A DNA stretch of 64,000 nucleotides, taken from the NCBI GenBank assembly GCA_023423895.1, contig JAFAER010000097.1, positions 31,591 to 95,590 on the forward strand, in the 5' to 3' direction. Positions within the stretch are counted from its first letter, which is position 1; each line of letters starts with the position of its first letter. A model generated the notes under the pieces. It was not told the origin of the DNA. It did no database searches and saw only the letters and a program-made list of their open reading frames with translations. A program made the translations under genes and the position numbers. Of this stretch, positions 17,548-25,894 are shown one piece after another. This DNA comes from Pseudomonadota bacterium (GTDB lineage Bacteria; Myxococcota_A; Polyangia; Polyangiales; Polyangiaceae).

Positions 17548-18637
17548 TCGCGAGTGCCGCTAGCGCAGAGGCACACCGAGGCAGCAAGGCCCGGGCGCCT
17601 CCGATGGCGGAGGTTCTGAGGACGAAGCGGATTTGGTCCGGCAGCGCCAGTTTTTGCGTAACGCCGGCTGGGGGCACGAGGAAGATCAACCGATGCGGCC
17701 GCACCTACGAGCGCGCATCGGTCTCGCGAGCGAGCTCGGCGTGCAGCGACCCGAAGGGTCGAGCGTCGAGGACGGAGCTTCGAGCGAGCCGGAGCCGTCG
17801 CGCGAGCCGGAGCCGTCGCGCGAGCCGAGCGTCCGTGAGCCGAGCGTCGAACGAGTCGGAGCGTCGGCGAGCCGGGCGTCGAACGCGAACGAGCGTCGGC
17901 GAGCCGGGCGTCGAACGCGAACGAGCGTCGCGGAGCCGAGCGTCGAACGAGTCGGAGCTTCGGTGCGCCGATCTTCGAGAGGGTCGAGGGGGGAGCGGGC
18001 CGCGCCAGGAGCCGAGCGTCGAGGGAGCCGAGCGTCCGTGAGCCGAGCGTCCAATGCGAAGCTCGCGGGCGAGGCTGTCTCCGTTGATGACACGCTGCAG
18101 GCGCGTGGGGATAAGAACGTGTGAGGGGCGACGTGAGCCGAGCCTCGAACGTGAACGAGCCGGCGTCGGCGAGCCCGGCGCCGGGAGCCGAGCGAGTCGA
18201 GTGAGCCGTCGCGCGAGCCGAGCCGAGCCGAGCGCCGAGGGAGCCGAGCGTCGCGCGGGCGCCGAACGCGAAACAATGCGACGAGGACATGATGCCTCGC
18301 TGACGCCGCCGGTTGCGGACCCGTGTGCTCGAATCTTCGTAAGATCGGCCTCCGCCTCGCGCGCGCGTCCTGGTCTTGCGCGCGCTGCCGGCGTCGCCCC
18401 GCGAACCTCGCGGGCCTGCGCCCGGAATAAGTAGCCGAGCGTACGATTTTTGTAGACGACGTTCTGGACGATGCTCCGCTCGGGAGGCGAGCCGTGGTTG
18501 GAGTCACGTCGTGCTGGCGCGCATTCGCATCTGGAGCGACGTTCGGAGCAAGGAGAGCTCGCGAAGTGGTTCGCGCCGCGCTCGTGCCTTGGAGACGAGG
18601 TTCCGGGGGCCGACAACCTGCGTGGTAGGAAGGACCC
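17548..18637. repeat. Noncoding tract with degenerate GAGCCGAGCGTC repeats
   Basis: This 1,090-base stretch has no convincing gene. From about 17755 to 18262 it is built of imperfect copies of GAGCCGAGCGTC and close variants in both spacing and phase. One unit of 32 bases is duplicated almost exactly in tandem at 17869-17900 and 17901-17932. The same GAGCGAGCGTCG words appear in the coding repeat of the HNH gene just downstream, which suggests a shared slippage process. From 18263 to the HNH start nothing further is recognised. Several open frames cross the tract, but all are low-complexity products of the repeats. Confidence 0.7.
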
Positions 18638-20218
18638 ATGAACAAGGTGGGGGACCTTTCGAACGACGAGCTGATCGCTCGTCTGCGTACGCATGTCGGC
18701 GCGGGCCATGTCTGGCTGGCAGGGCTCCTGGCCTATCTCGCCGAGGTGGACGCGCGGCATCTCTATGCCGATTTCGCGTGCTCGTCGATGTGGGACTACT
18801 GCGTTCGGCGGCTCGGCATGAGCGAAGGCGAGGCACATCGTCGGATCGCCGTCGCGCGTGTCGTCCGGGCGTTCCCGCGAGCCTTGGAGCTCATCGAACG
18901 TGGCGACATCCATCTCTCCGGGATGTACGCCCTTCGCGACTACCTCACGATCGACAATCACGAGGAGCTCCTGCGCGATGCCGTCGGCAAGACGACGAAG
19001 CGGATTGCGGAGATGATCGCGTGCCGCTTCCCACGACCCGACGTGCACGCCTGCATCGAGCCCATCGCTCCGCAGGTCGCGCTGCCGTCCGCGGCACTCG
19101 TGGTCGGATGCTCCGGTGCGAGCCTCACGCAGGCGTCGACGACCACGTCCCCTGCGCGGACGACGCAGGTGCGTCCGTCGATCGAACCGACGTCGGCGTC
19201 GCGCTTTCGCGTGGAGCTCACCGTCAGCACCGACACGCGCGCCAAGATCGAACGGATCAAAGATCTGATGCGCCACCGCAATCCGACGGGTGACCTGGAG
19301 GCGATCTTCGACGCCGCGCTCGATCTGCTGCTCTCGAAGCTCGAGAAGGAGAGGCTCGGCAAGACATCGCGTCCGACGTCAGCGAAGAATGACGGTACGG
19401 TGACGGGCGACTGTGCGTCCGAGGCGGTGTCGGCGGCCCTCGAGGTCGCGCGGAACGTCACGGTCGCAAGGGACGAGCGAACCTCGGACGAACGAGCGGA
19501 CGAGCACGAGTTGGAGCCGCGAGCCTCGGGAGCGGGAGCGCCAGTTGAGCGCGCCTCGGACGCACGCGCATCAGCTGAGCGACCTGCGGCGGAGCGAGCG
19601 TCGGAGCACCGGGCGTCGGAGGAGCGAGCGTCGGAGGGGCGAGCGTCGGAGGAGCGAGCGTCGGGACAGCGAGCGTCAGTAGGGCGAGCGTCGCGAGAGC
19701 GAGCGGCCGATGGGGCCACCGCGCCACCGCGCTCGCGAGGAGCTACCCGAGCAAAGACGACTCGAGCGGCGACGACGAAGGCCACGCGCCCGGGGTACGT
19801 CTCGCGAGGAGTTCGGCGTGAGGTCTTTGCGCGCGACGGCGAGCAGTGCACGTTCGTCGATGCGGACGGCAATCGTTGTCCGGCGCGAGGGCACCTCGAG
19901 CTCGATCACATCCGGGCGAAGGCGCTCGGCGGCGGCGACGATCCCGTCAATCTTCGTGTCCGTTGTCGGACTCACAATCGATGGCATGCCGAGAAGGTCT
20001 TCGGCCGTGCTCACGTCGAGAAGATGATCGACTTGCGGCGTCGAAAGTCCGAGCCGACGGGAGCGCCGACAGCGTTCGAGAGGGCGGCGGGCGGCCTTCG
20101 GTCGCTTGGCTTCCGAGAGGCCGAGGTGCGCCGAGTGATCTCGATGCTCGAGTCGATGCTCGATGCCGCGTCGACGCCGGAGAAGATCCTTCGCGAAGCC
20201 CTCGCTCTCCTGACGTGA
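18638..20218 (+). CDS. HNH endonuclease with expanded XXRAS repeat linker
   Basis: A 526-residue nuclease-like protein. The first 170 or so residues resemble the helical DUF222-type domain that precedes HNH domains. Residues about 285-350 are a low-complexity linker made of five-residue units such as ERASE, HRASE, GRASE and QRASV. An HNH domain spans about 386-455, with LELDHIRAKALGGGDDP, NLRVRC and HN. The C-terminus (GLRSLGFREAEVRRVI) looks like a RuvA C-terminal helical domain. AGGAAGGA precedes ATG 18638. Such proteins are multi-copy in myxobacteria and are often treated as mobile or selfish nucleases, but their biological role is unproven. The gene sits between repeats and an IS remnant. 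Confidence 0.85.
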   Translation: MNKVGDLSNDELIARLRTHVGAGHVWLAGLLAYLAEVDARHLYADFACSSMWDYCVRRLGMSEGEAHRRIAVARVVRAFPRALELIERGDIHLSGMYALRDYLTIDNHEELLRDAVGKTTKRIAEMIACRFPRPDVHACIEPIAPQVALPSAALVVGCSGASLTQASTTTSPARTTQVRPSIEPTSASRFRVELTVSTDTRAKIERIKDLMRHRNPTGDLEAIFDAALDLLLSKLEKERLGKTSRPTSAKNDGTVTGDCASEAVSAALEVARNVTVARDERTSDERADEHELEPRASGAGAPVERASDARASAERPAAERASEHRASEERASEGRASEERASGQRASVGRASRERAADGATAPPRSRGATRAKTTRAATTKATRPGYVSRGVRREVFARDGEQCTFVDADGNRCPARGHLELDHIRAKALGGGDDPVNLRVRCRTHNRWHAEKVFGRAHVEKMIDLRRRKSEPTGAPTAFERAAGGLRSLGFREAEVRRVISMLESMLDAASTPEKILREALALLT

Positions 20219-20913
20219 CGCGCGTCCTCGGATTCTCCGCAGATGCCGTTGTTCAGGGGGAGCTCCCCCGGTCCCGTTGACACGGGTTGGGCCGCCTTGG
20301 CGTACTCGCGTTCGACCTCGGAGGGGCTCTTGTACTCGAGAGACGAACGAGTCGACGTCGATCGTCGAAGACCTCGACGACGAGCTTCCCCAGGTGCGGT
20401 GATATGCGGATAGCCCCCTTCGTTGTACTGCACTTCAACCTCGGCAAGGAGCTCGAGTGGCGCGAGCGGCGGCGACGGTGCGCGTCAACGAACCGCCGCG
20501 AAGACGCGGCACATCTTTCTTACGGCGAACGACGCGTTCTCCGCGTGGATGAACGCGGATCTCACTTGCTTTGCTTTGCGAGGAAGGCTGCAGCGCTTTG
20601 GCGTCTCTGCGCTCGGGTCGCCAACGGTCCGAGCGCGACGCGCTCGCGATGCTTCGCCACGAAAACGTAACGCAGCAGATGGAGTGCGAGCTTCCTTCAG
20701 AAGCGACGACCTTCTTCGCCGAGACGTTTGCGTCATCGCGGTGGCGGACGGCTCGTTCCGGTGACGGCTCTGGAGGTGGTACTACGCGTGGGCGCCACCG
20801 CGTCGCATCGGGCAGTGCTCGCTGCGTTGCGGTCGATGACGCCTCGCGGCCGACCTCTCCGACCGACTCGAGCTCCGGTCCGTCGCTTTCGTCCTCGCTG
20901 GACGTGCGGCAGG
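20219..20913. other. Intergenic region with palindromes, no intact gene
   Basis: This 695-base region follows the HNH gene. It holds a perfect 14-base palindrome GGGGGAGCTCCCCC at 20256-20269 and a CCCGT/ACGGG hairpin at 20273-20286, which could end HNH transcription, although no T tract follows. A transposase remnant on the minus strand overlaps these. From about 20400 to 20913 I see no gene: open frames on both strands lack family features. Confidence 0.5.
20250..20385 (-). pseudogene. IS3-family transposase C-terminal remnant, frameshifted
   Basis: Read on the minus strand, one frame gives VVEVFDDRRR and a second frame, joined by a frameshift, gives SLEYKSPSEVEREYAKAAQ. Together these resemble the closing part of IS3-family OrfB transposases, which typically read YIEVFYNRRRxHSxLGYxSPxEYE. 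Only about 45 codons remain; no catalytic DDE residues and no upstream part could be found. The match is by eye and short. It marks the HNH neighbourhood as a site of past insertion. Confidence 0.5.
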
Positions 20914-22794
20914 CTAAGCGGAGCGCGACCTGCGGCGTGACAGGGCCGCCGCGAGCGCCACGACGAGGAGGGCCGCCGTGCCGCCGCTCGGATACGAGCT
21001 CATGTCGGCGGCCTGACAGCCACCGCCCGAGCCGTCGTCCGGGCCCGCGTCGCGACTCGAAGGGTCGCCGCCGTCGCTCGACGGCTCTTCGTCCGGCGTC
21101 GCTCCGGAGTCCGAAGGGGGGCCGGCGTCGGTCGGCCCAGCGTCCGCCGACGATCCGCCGTCCGGCGTGCCTCCGCCCGGCTTCGTGATCGCGAAGCTCA
21201 CGGTGTTCGACGCGGGCCCCGTGCCCTTGGCGTTCTTCGCCGAGACGGTGCACGTGTACGTGCCGAGGGCGAGGTCCTCCAGGACGATCGGCGACGCCGT
21301 GGACTCCTTGGTGAGCGCTCCGTTCTGGCAAGAGGCGTCGTACGCGAGGGCCATGCCTCCGTCGTCGAGCGGCGGAGCGAACGAGAGCGTCGCGTTCGTG
21401 CCGTCGACCGTCGCCATCACGTTTCTTGCCGCGCTGGGAAGCGCGCCCGGGATGATCTCGACGGCGGCGCTGTCCGGGCCGTCCCCGAGCTCGTTGGTCG
21501 CGTGGACCGTGCACGTGTACGTCGTGCCGTTGGTGAGCCCGTCCATCGTGACCGGCGGCACGAGCGCGGTGGTCACGGTGTGGCCGCCGGGATTGCACGT
21601 CACGGTGGAGGTGGTGGCGTTCGCGGGCGGAGCGAATCCGAAGGTGGCGGATCCACGGCCTGCCTCCACTTGCAGTCCGAGGGGGGCGTCGGGGCGACCC
21701 TGCTCGGTGCCGATCGTGACCGTGATTCGAGCGCCGATTCCGAGCGCATTGCGGAGCGCGAAGAAGTCCGCGTTCGAGCGTGGCGTCGAATACAGCGCGG
21801 TCAGCGCGATGCGACCGACGAAGTGTCCGGTCTGCGCCGACTCGTACGCATTGCCGAGCTGCAGAGGCCCGGTCTCGCCGGCGCTGACGTTGCGCTGATC
21901 GTCGGGGCAGACCTGGGTGTCACGGACGAGTGAGTTGTCGATGAAGAGCCCGTGCGTGCCTTCGGAACGGTGCACGCCGAGGAAGTGCCAGGCGTTCGGG
22001 GTGATGCCGCTCCTGGTGTTGGTGCATCGATCGTCGCCTTGCGCCGTGACGAGCGAGAACGGCCTGGCCTGGCCCGCGAGGTTCACGCCCCAGCCGCTGG
22101 TCCCGTCCGATTTGTACGTGCCGATCACCCCATGCATCATGCTGACGTCGGTCGGCATCGCGATGCTGATGACGGAGAAGTCGCCCGTGCCGAACGAGGG
22201 CTTCGTCGACGTACGCGTCACTCGGCTGTTCGGGCCGAAGCCGGTGAGGGCGCTCGTCCCGGTGCGAAAGCCGCTCGTCCACGTCACGTCGCCGGTCAGC
22301 GTGAGATCGTACCCGCCGACGTGGTCCGTGAGCCTCGTTCCGGCGCCTTCCGTGAACGTGTAGAGAGCAACGAGGCCCGATCCGAAGAGCGGAGCAGGAT
22401 CGTTCACGCGCGTGGCGGCCGGGTTGCCGTAGTAGAAGAACATCGACGAGGTCCCTGCAGGCACTCCTGCCGGGAGCTTCACCCAGATCTTCGTCGCCGT
22501 CGTGCCGAGGCCGCTGTCCACCCACGCGTCGAGGACGTTGCAAGCCTGATCGGCGAATCGAAGGTCCCCTCCGGAGGCCTGGAGCTTCCCGGTTGCGACC
22601 AGCGCGGCCGTATCGACCGTGACGAGGGCGAGATGCTCCGGCTGCGCCGTGCCCTCGTTGTCGAACGTCACCGGCGCTCGGTGATGCCAGTCCGCCAGCC
22701 CGCCGGGGCAAGCGGCTTCAGCCAGCTCTGGTACGAGGGTCACACCGAGGGCGCAGGCCGACGAGAAGAGAAGCGCACACCGAGCTCGATCCAT
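20914..22794 (-). CDS. DUF2341, LamG-like and Fn3 surface protein with MYXO-CTERM tail
   Basis: A 626-residue exported protein. A signal peptide (about 27 residues, ending LAEA) precedes CPGGLADWHHRAPVTFDN, the start of a DUF2341 domain. A concanavalin/LamG-like domain follows to about residue 365, then two fibronectin type III domains (about 368-455 and 458-545), then a Pro/Asp/Gly/Ser-rich linker. It ends with a Cys-containing short motif, a hydrophobic helix and RRRSRS, the layout of MYXO-CTERM sorting tails. It is therefore probably anchored at the cell surface and binds glycans or protein. GGAGTG lies upstream of ATG 22794. It stands alone, facing the HNH region. Confidence 0.85.
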   Translation of the reverse strand: MDRARCALLFSSACALGVTLVPELAEAACPGGLADWHHRAPVTFDNEGTAQPEHLALVTVDTAALVATGKLQASGGDLRFADQACNVLDAWVDSGLGTTATKIWVKLPAGVPAGTSSMFFYYGNPAATRVNDPAPLFGSGLVALYTFTEGAGTRLTDHVGGYDLTLTGDVTWTSGFRTGTSALTGFGPNSRVTRTSTKPSFGTGDFSVISIAMPTDVSMMHGVIGTYKSDGTSGWGVNLAGQARPFSLVTAQGDDRCTNTRSGITPNAWHFLGVHRSEGTHGLFIDNSLVRDTQVCPDDQRNVSAGETGPLQLGNAYESAQTGHFVGRIALTALYSTPRSNADFFALRNALGIGARITVTIGTEQGRPDAPLGLQVEAGRGSATFGFAPPANATTSTVTCNPGGHTVTTALVPPVTMDGLTNGTTYTCTVHATNELGDGPDSAAVEIIPGALPSAARNVMATVDGTNATLSFAPPLDDGGMALAYDASCQNGALTKESTASPIVLEDLALGTYTCTVSAKNAKGTGPASNTVSFAITKPGGGTPDGGSSADAGPTDAGPPSDSGATPDEEPSSDGGDPSSRDAGPDDGSGGGCQAADMSSYPSGGTAALLVVALAAALSRRRSRSA

Positions 22795-23056
22795 CCAGGC
22801 ACTCCAAGCAAAGAAAAGAGAGAAGGCATGTCGAGCACTCCGCGCCGAAGACAGCAGCAGGCGAATCGCGAATCACGAAGCGAGCGCTGCGAGCGTCGAA
22901 GGGTGCTCCCCCGAATCGTCGGATGGATGCTTCGGCACCGGCGAGTTGATCGCCTTTTCGGCACGGAGTTGCCGCGCAGGCGCTCGCCGGGCCCGTTTGG
23001 GCATGCCTCTGCCCTGGATGGGAAGGTGTTTGCCGTCTCGCCCAGGAGCGTCGGGA

Positions 23057-23734
23057 TCAGTCGGAGCGACGCGCGAGGGGGCGCGGCGGCGTCGGGTCGG
23101 TGAGCTCGCGCTCCGGCTCGGCTTCCCGTCCCTCGTCCACGTGCGGATCGAGCGCCGCCTCGCCGATGCGGACACGCGCGGTGCTGGCCGCAGTTGCTTC
23201 GAGGATGCTCCGTGCGAGCGCGTGGGGATCGTGTGCGCCGAGGACGACCTTCTTCTCCTTCTTGCGGTCCTTGCCGCCGCGGTAGGTGATCTCGACGACG
23301 CTGCCGCTGCCCGGGACGTAGGCCCAGCTCCCGTCCAGGCCGCGACGGATCCCCCAGCCGCCGTACTTCAGCCAGTCGTAGTCGACGACCTTGCACGCGA
23401 CGATGGTCTCGAGCGGGATGGTCGGACCCCAGAGGCCGTACTTCGCGTGGACGGCGCGCTCGGTGACGACGAAACGAAGGACGCCGAGCATCACGGCGAG
23501 AACGAAGAACGCCAGGCCGAGGAGCCCCATGCCGGCGACCCAGAAGGGGATGATCGACTCGGGCATCGGGCGCGCAGAGCCGCTGTTCAAGAACGGAAGC
23601 GAGATGGCCTGGAAGAGCATGAAGACGCCAACGGCGCTCAGCAGAAGGGCCATCTTGCGCGACACGCGTTTGTCGCGGTGCAGGATCTTCGAGCCGTCCT
23701 GCATGTACTTCGCCTCGAACGCGTCGTCCTTCAT
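23057..23734 (-). CDS. Membrane protein with two TM segments, PH-like
   Basis: A 225-residue inner-membrane protein. Two long hydrophobic segments lie close together (MALLLSAVGVFMLFQAISL and a second beginning IIPFWVAGMGLLGLAF), followed by a strand-rich cytoplasmic region (FVVTERAVHAKYGLWGPTIP, VVEITYRG, KKVVLGAHDP). This resembles bacterial PH-domain membrane proteins (YdbS/PH_2 type), but I am not certain of the family. The C-terminus is charged and probably disordered. ATG 23734 is preceded at 11 bases by AGGAGG. It is downstream of arsR in the same direction with a 41-base gap and may be cotranscribed with it. Confidence 0.7.
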   Translation of the reverse strand: MKDDAFEAKYMQDGSKILHRDKRVSRKMALLLSAVGVFMLFQAISLPFLNSGSARPMPESIIPFWVAGMGLLGLAFFVLAVMLGVLRFVVTERAVHAKYGLWGPTIPLETIVACKVVDYDWLKYGGWGIRRGLDGSWAYVPGSGSVVEITYRGGKDRKKEKKVVLGAHDPHALARSILEATAASTARVRIGEAALDPHVDEGREAEPERELTDPTPPRPLARRSD

Positions 23735-23775
23735 CCCACGTGCATCCTCCTCGCTACCGAGCGCCGGCGGGACCA

Positions 23776-24102
23776 CTACCGCTCGAGCTCGCGCTTCATC
23801 TTCATCAGTAGATCCACCGCGGCCGTTGCGTAGGGGGAAATCCACCGATCGTGAATTTCTCTGAACGGTGCCGCGTTCAGGTAATTCCAACGCTTGCGCC
23901 CCTCGCGCCGCGCGATGACGAGCCCGGCCTTCTCGAGCACGCCGATGTGCTGCATCACGGTGCAGCGGTCGAGCGAACGCGCGAAGTGATCGCAGAGCTC
24001 ACCCGTCGTGCGCGGGGCCTCCTTCAAGAGGTCGAGGATCTCGCGTCGCCGCGAGTCCGCCAGGGCCTTGAAGAGCAGGTCGTCCTGCTCCGCTCTTGAC
24101 AT
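23776..24102 (-). CDS. ArsR-family transcriptional repressor
   Basis: A 108-residue winged-helix regulator of the ArsR/SmtB family. LFKALADSRRREILDLLKE at the N-terminus, a recognition helix near RCTVMQHIGVLEKAGL and a wing with RREGRKRWNYLN are clear. It lacks the metal-binding CxC of ArsR itself and belongs to the branch that pairs with SRPBCC proteins. ATG 24102 begins the canonical N-terminus and lies directly against the operator palindrome; there is no Shine-Dalgarno sequence, so the mRNA may be leaderless. It is divergent from the SRPBCC gene and probably represses both. Confidence 0.9.
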   Translation of the reverse strand: MSRAEQDDLLFKALADSRRREILDLLKEAPRTTGELCDHFARSLDRCTVMQHIGVLEKAGLVIARREGRKRWNYLNAAPFREIHDRWISPYATAAVDLLMKMKRELER

Positions 24103-24124
24103 GTTATAAAAGTATAACACATTA
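24096..24124 (+). promoter_or_regulatory. Promoter of the SRPBCC gene with operator in the spacer
   Basis: On the plus strand a consensus -35 box TTGACA (24096-24101) is followed, after 17 bases, by a weak -10 candidate ACATTA (24119-24124). The spacer is occupied by the palindrome TGTTATAAAAGTATAACA (24102-24119, 7-base half-sites, 4-base centre). On the minus strand the same bases contain TATACT, a plausible -10 for arsR eight bases from its ATG. Binding of the ArsR protein here would block both promoters. The sites are read directly; their use is inferred. Confidence 0.7.
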
Positions 24125-24157
24125 ACGGGCGTCCAACCACGCCGGGAGAAGGCCGCC

Positions 24158-24598
24158 ATGAAGCTCGCGTTCCAGGTTCAGCTGAAGATCCAGAAGCCCA
24201 TCGCAGAGGTGTTCGACGCCGTCGTCGATCCGAAGAAGCTGAGCGGCTACTTCATCCAGGCGGCGAACGCCCCGCTCGAAGAGGGCAAGACCGTGAAGTG
24301 GCGCTTCGCGGAGGTGCCGGGCGAGCACGACGTCGTCGTCCGTCAGGTGGTCGCGAACGAGCGCATCGTCTTCGAATGGGAGGCGGCCGAAGGCGGGTAC
24401 AACACGCGCGTCGAGATGACGTTCAAGCCGCTCGATGCGAAGAGCACGATGGTGCAGATCGGCGAGTCCGGCTGGCGCGAGACCGACGAGGGCCAGAAGG
24501 CCTCCTACGACAACTGCGGGGGCTGGATGCACATGATGCTCTGCCTCAAGGCGTACCTCGAGCACGGCATCAATCTCCGCGCAGGCGGAGCCTTCTGA
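24158..24598 (+). CDS. SRPBCC (AHSA1-type) domain protein
   Basis: A 146-residue protein of the START/SRPBCC superfamily, AHSA1 branch. It begins with the typical KLAFQVQLKIQKPIAEVFDAVVDPKKL, followed by TVKWRFAEV and TRVEMTFKPL strands, and ends with a long helix containing GGWMHMMLCLKAYLEHG. These domains bind hydrophobic ligands in a deep cavity. Pairing with a divergent ArsR gene is a common arrangement, thought to respond to a small organic signal. GGAGAAGG precedes ATG 24158. The ligand is not known. Confidence 0.9.
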   Translation: MKLAFQVQLKIQKPIAEVFDAVVDPKKLSGYFIQAANAPLEEGKTVKWRFAEVPGEHDVVVRQVVANERIVFEWEAAEGGYNTRVEMTFKPLDAKSTMVQIGESGWRETDEGQKASYDNCGGWMHMMLCLKAYLEHGINLRAGGAF

Positions 24599-24601
24599 TC
24601 G

Positions 24602-25768
24602 TCAGGGTCGGACGAGCGCGATGAAACCGACGCGTGGCTCGATGAACCACGACGGATGCTCGACGATCCCGCGGGCGGTCTCGTAGGAGAACGACGTCGG
24701 CTGGACCAACACGTCGGCGCCGACCGCGAGGCCGAGGCGCACGGGAAACGAGCGCGACGGCGCCCATGAGATGCGGACCTCGGCGGTGCCGGCCGCGGTC
24801 GTCAGCGTGGCGGGCGGCGTCGGCGCGAAGCTCGCGTCGCGCGCGAAGGCCGCCCGGCGAAAGATGATCGCGCCGGCTGCGGCGAGCCCTTCGAGCTCGA
24901 GCTCGGTCGTGCGCGCAAAGGTGTACCGCGCGAACGTGTACCCGAAGAGGACGTTCGCGCTGTGCCGGCTCACGTCGAGTGATGCGAGCCCGTCGTGTGT
25001 TCGGCTGGGCAGGCCGAGCGTCCCGCGCGCGAGCGCGGCCCAGCGTCCGTAGCGAGCGCCGCCTTCGAGCACGCCGCTGCGCGCGCCGGCCGAGCTCCGC
25101 CCGTCGATCGTCACTTGCCAGCCGGCACCGACGAACGGCCGCCACGACGCGGGCTCTTCGGCTGGCGGGGTCGGTCGCGGTCGGGGTCGCTCGCGCCGCG
25201 GCGGTCGCGACGGCGGAGGTCCCGCCGGGGCGGGCATCGCCTCGGTCTGCCGAGGGGGCTCGTTTCGCGTGAGCTCCTCGTCCGGTACGCCGAGCGTCGC
25301 GCCCGACTCGAATGCCAGGAGCGCGTTGCGCACGACGAGGGAGGCGGCCTCCAGCATGGCCGAGGTGGAGCGGGCCATCACGTCGTTCGGCGTGGTCGCG
25401 ACCGGGCGGACGAGCACGCGCTCACGCGAGGGTAGGGCGATGAAGACGACCGGGCCCGCCTCGCGTGGGTGCTCGAACCACACGACCATCGCGGCCCCCG
25501 AACGTGTGGCGAGCGCGCGGGCGCGGGCGAGGCGTCCGGTCATCGTCGCTTCGAGCGCGGCGTCGGAAGCGCGCTCGACCGTCGCCGGCAGATCGCTGAC
25601 CTGCCCCACGGTACGTTCGAACAGCGCCTCGTCCAGCGGGACGACCGTCCGGACCACGACCCGGACGGGCTGCGCCTCCGCCCGTGCCTCGCCCGTGACT
25701 GCGAGAGGGAGCAGGAACGCGAGCACCACCGCGAACCGGCGCGGCCGTGCTTCACGCGCTCCTCTCAT
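24602..25768 (-). CDS. Exported protein with C-terminal beta-barrel character
   Basis: A 388-residue protein with a clear Sec signal (FAVVLAFLLPLAVTGEARA). A periplasmic alpha/beta part of about 150 residues is followed by a Pro/Arg-rich linker and about 180 residues of alternating strands ending FIEPRVGFIALVRP, which looks like a small outer-membrane barrel. The layout resembles the cassette barrel proteins at 8319 and 42066, but the APAGCP motif is absent. It ends three bases from the convergent SRPBCC gene. ATG 25768 lacks a strong ribosome binding site. I do not recognise a family. Confidence 0.65.
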   Translation of the reverse strand: MRGAREARPRRFAVVLAFLLPLAVTGEARAEAQPVRVVVRTVVPLDEALFERTVGQVSDLPATVERASDAALEATMTGRLARARALATRSGAAMVVWFEHPREAGPVVFIALPSRERVLVRPVATTPNDVMARSTSAMLEAASLVVRNALLAFESGATLGVPDEELTRNEPPRQTEAMPAPAGPPPSRPPRRERPRPRPTPPAEEPASWRPFVGAGWQVTIDGRSSAGARSGVLEGGARYGRWAALARGTLGLPSRTHDGLASLDVSRHSANVLFGYTFARYTFARTTELELEGLAAAGAIIFRRAAFARDASFAPTPPATLTTAAGTAEVRISWAPSRSFPVRLGLAVGADVLVQPTSFSYETARGIVEHPSWFIEPRVGFIALVRP

Positions 25769-25894
25769 TGGGCCGGGATCATCTCATGCATGCGTTGGAG
25801 CGTGCAACCGCACGTCGCGCGAGCCGACGCTCGAGCGGGCTACGGCTTCGATCGTCGTCGACAATCGGCGTTCCAGCGCTGATTATCGCGTCAA

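Noticed and set aside
17633..18124. A 163-codon plus-strand frame through the repeat tract as a protein
   Set aside because: It consists of low-complexity SxEPS/RASN repeats forced by the DNA repeat, with no ribosome binding site and no similarity I can name.
17755..18262. Repeat tract as a CRISPR array
   Set aside because: Units vary in length and sequence, there are no unique spacers of constant size, and no cas genes are near.
24602..25768. Fourth member of the cassette barrel family
   Set aside because: The layout is similar but the APAGCP motif and the Cys helix are absent and no sigma gene is adjacent.
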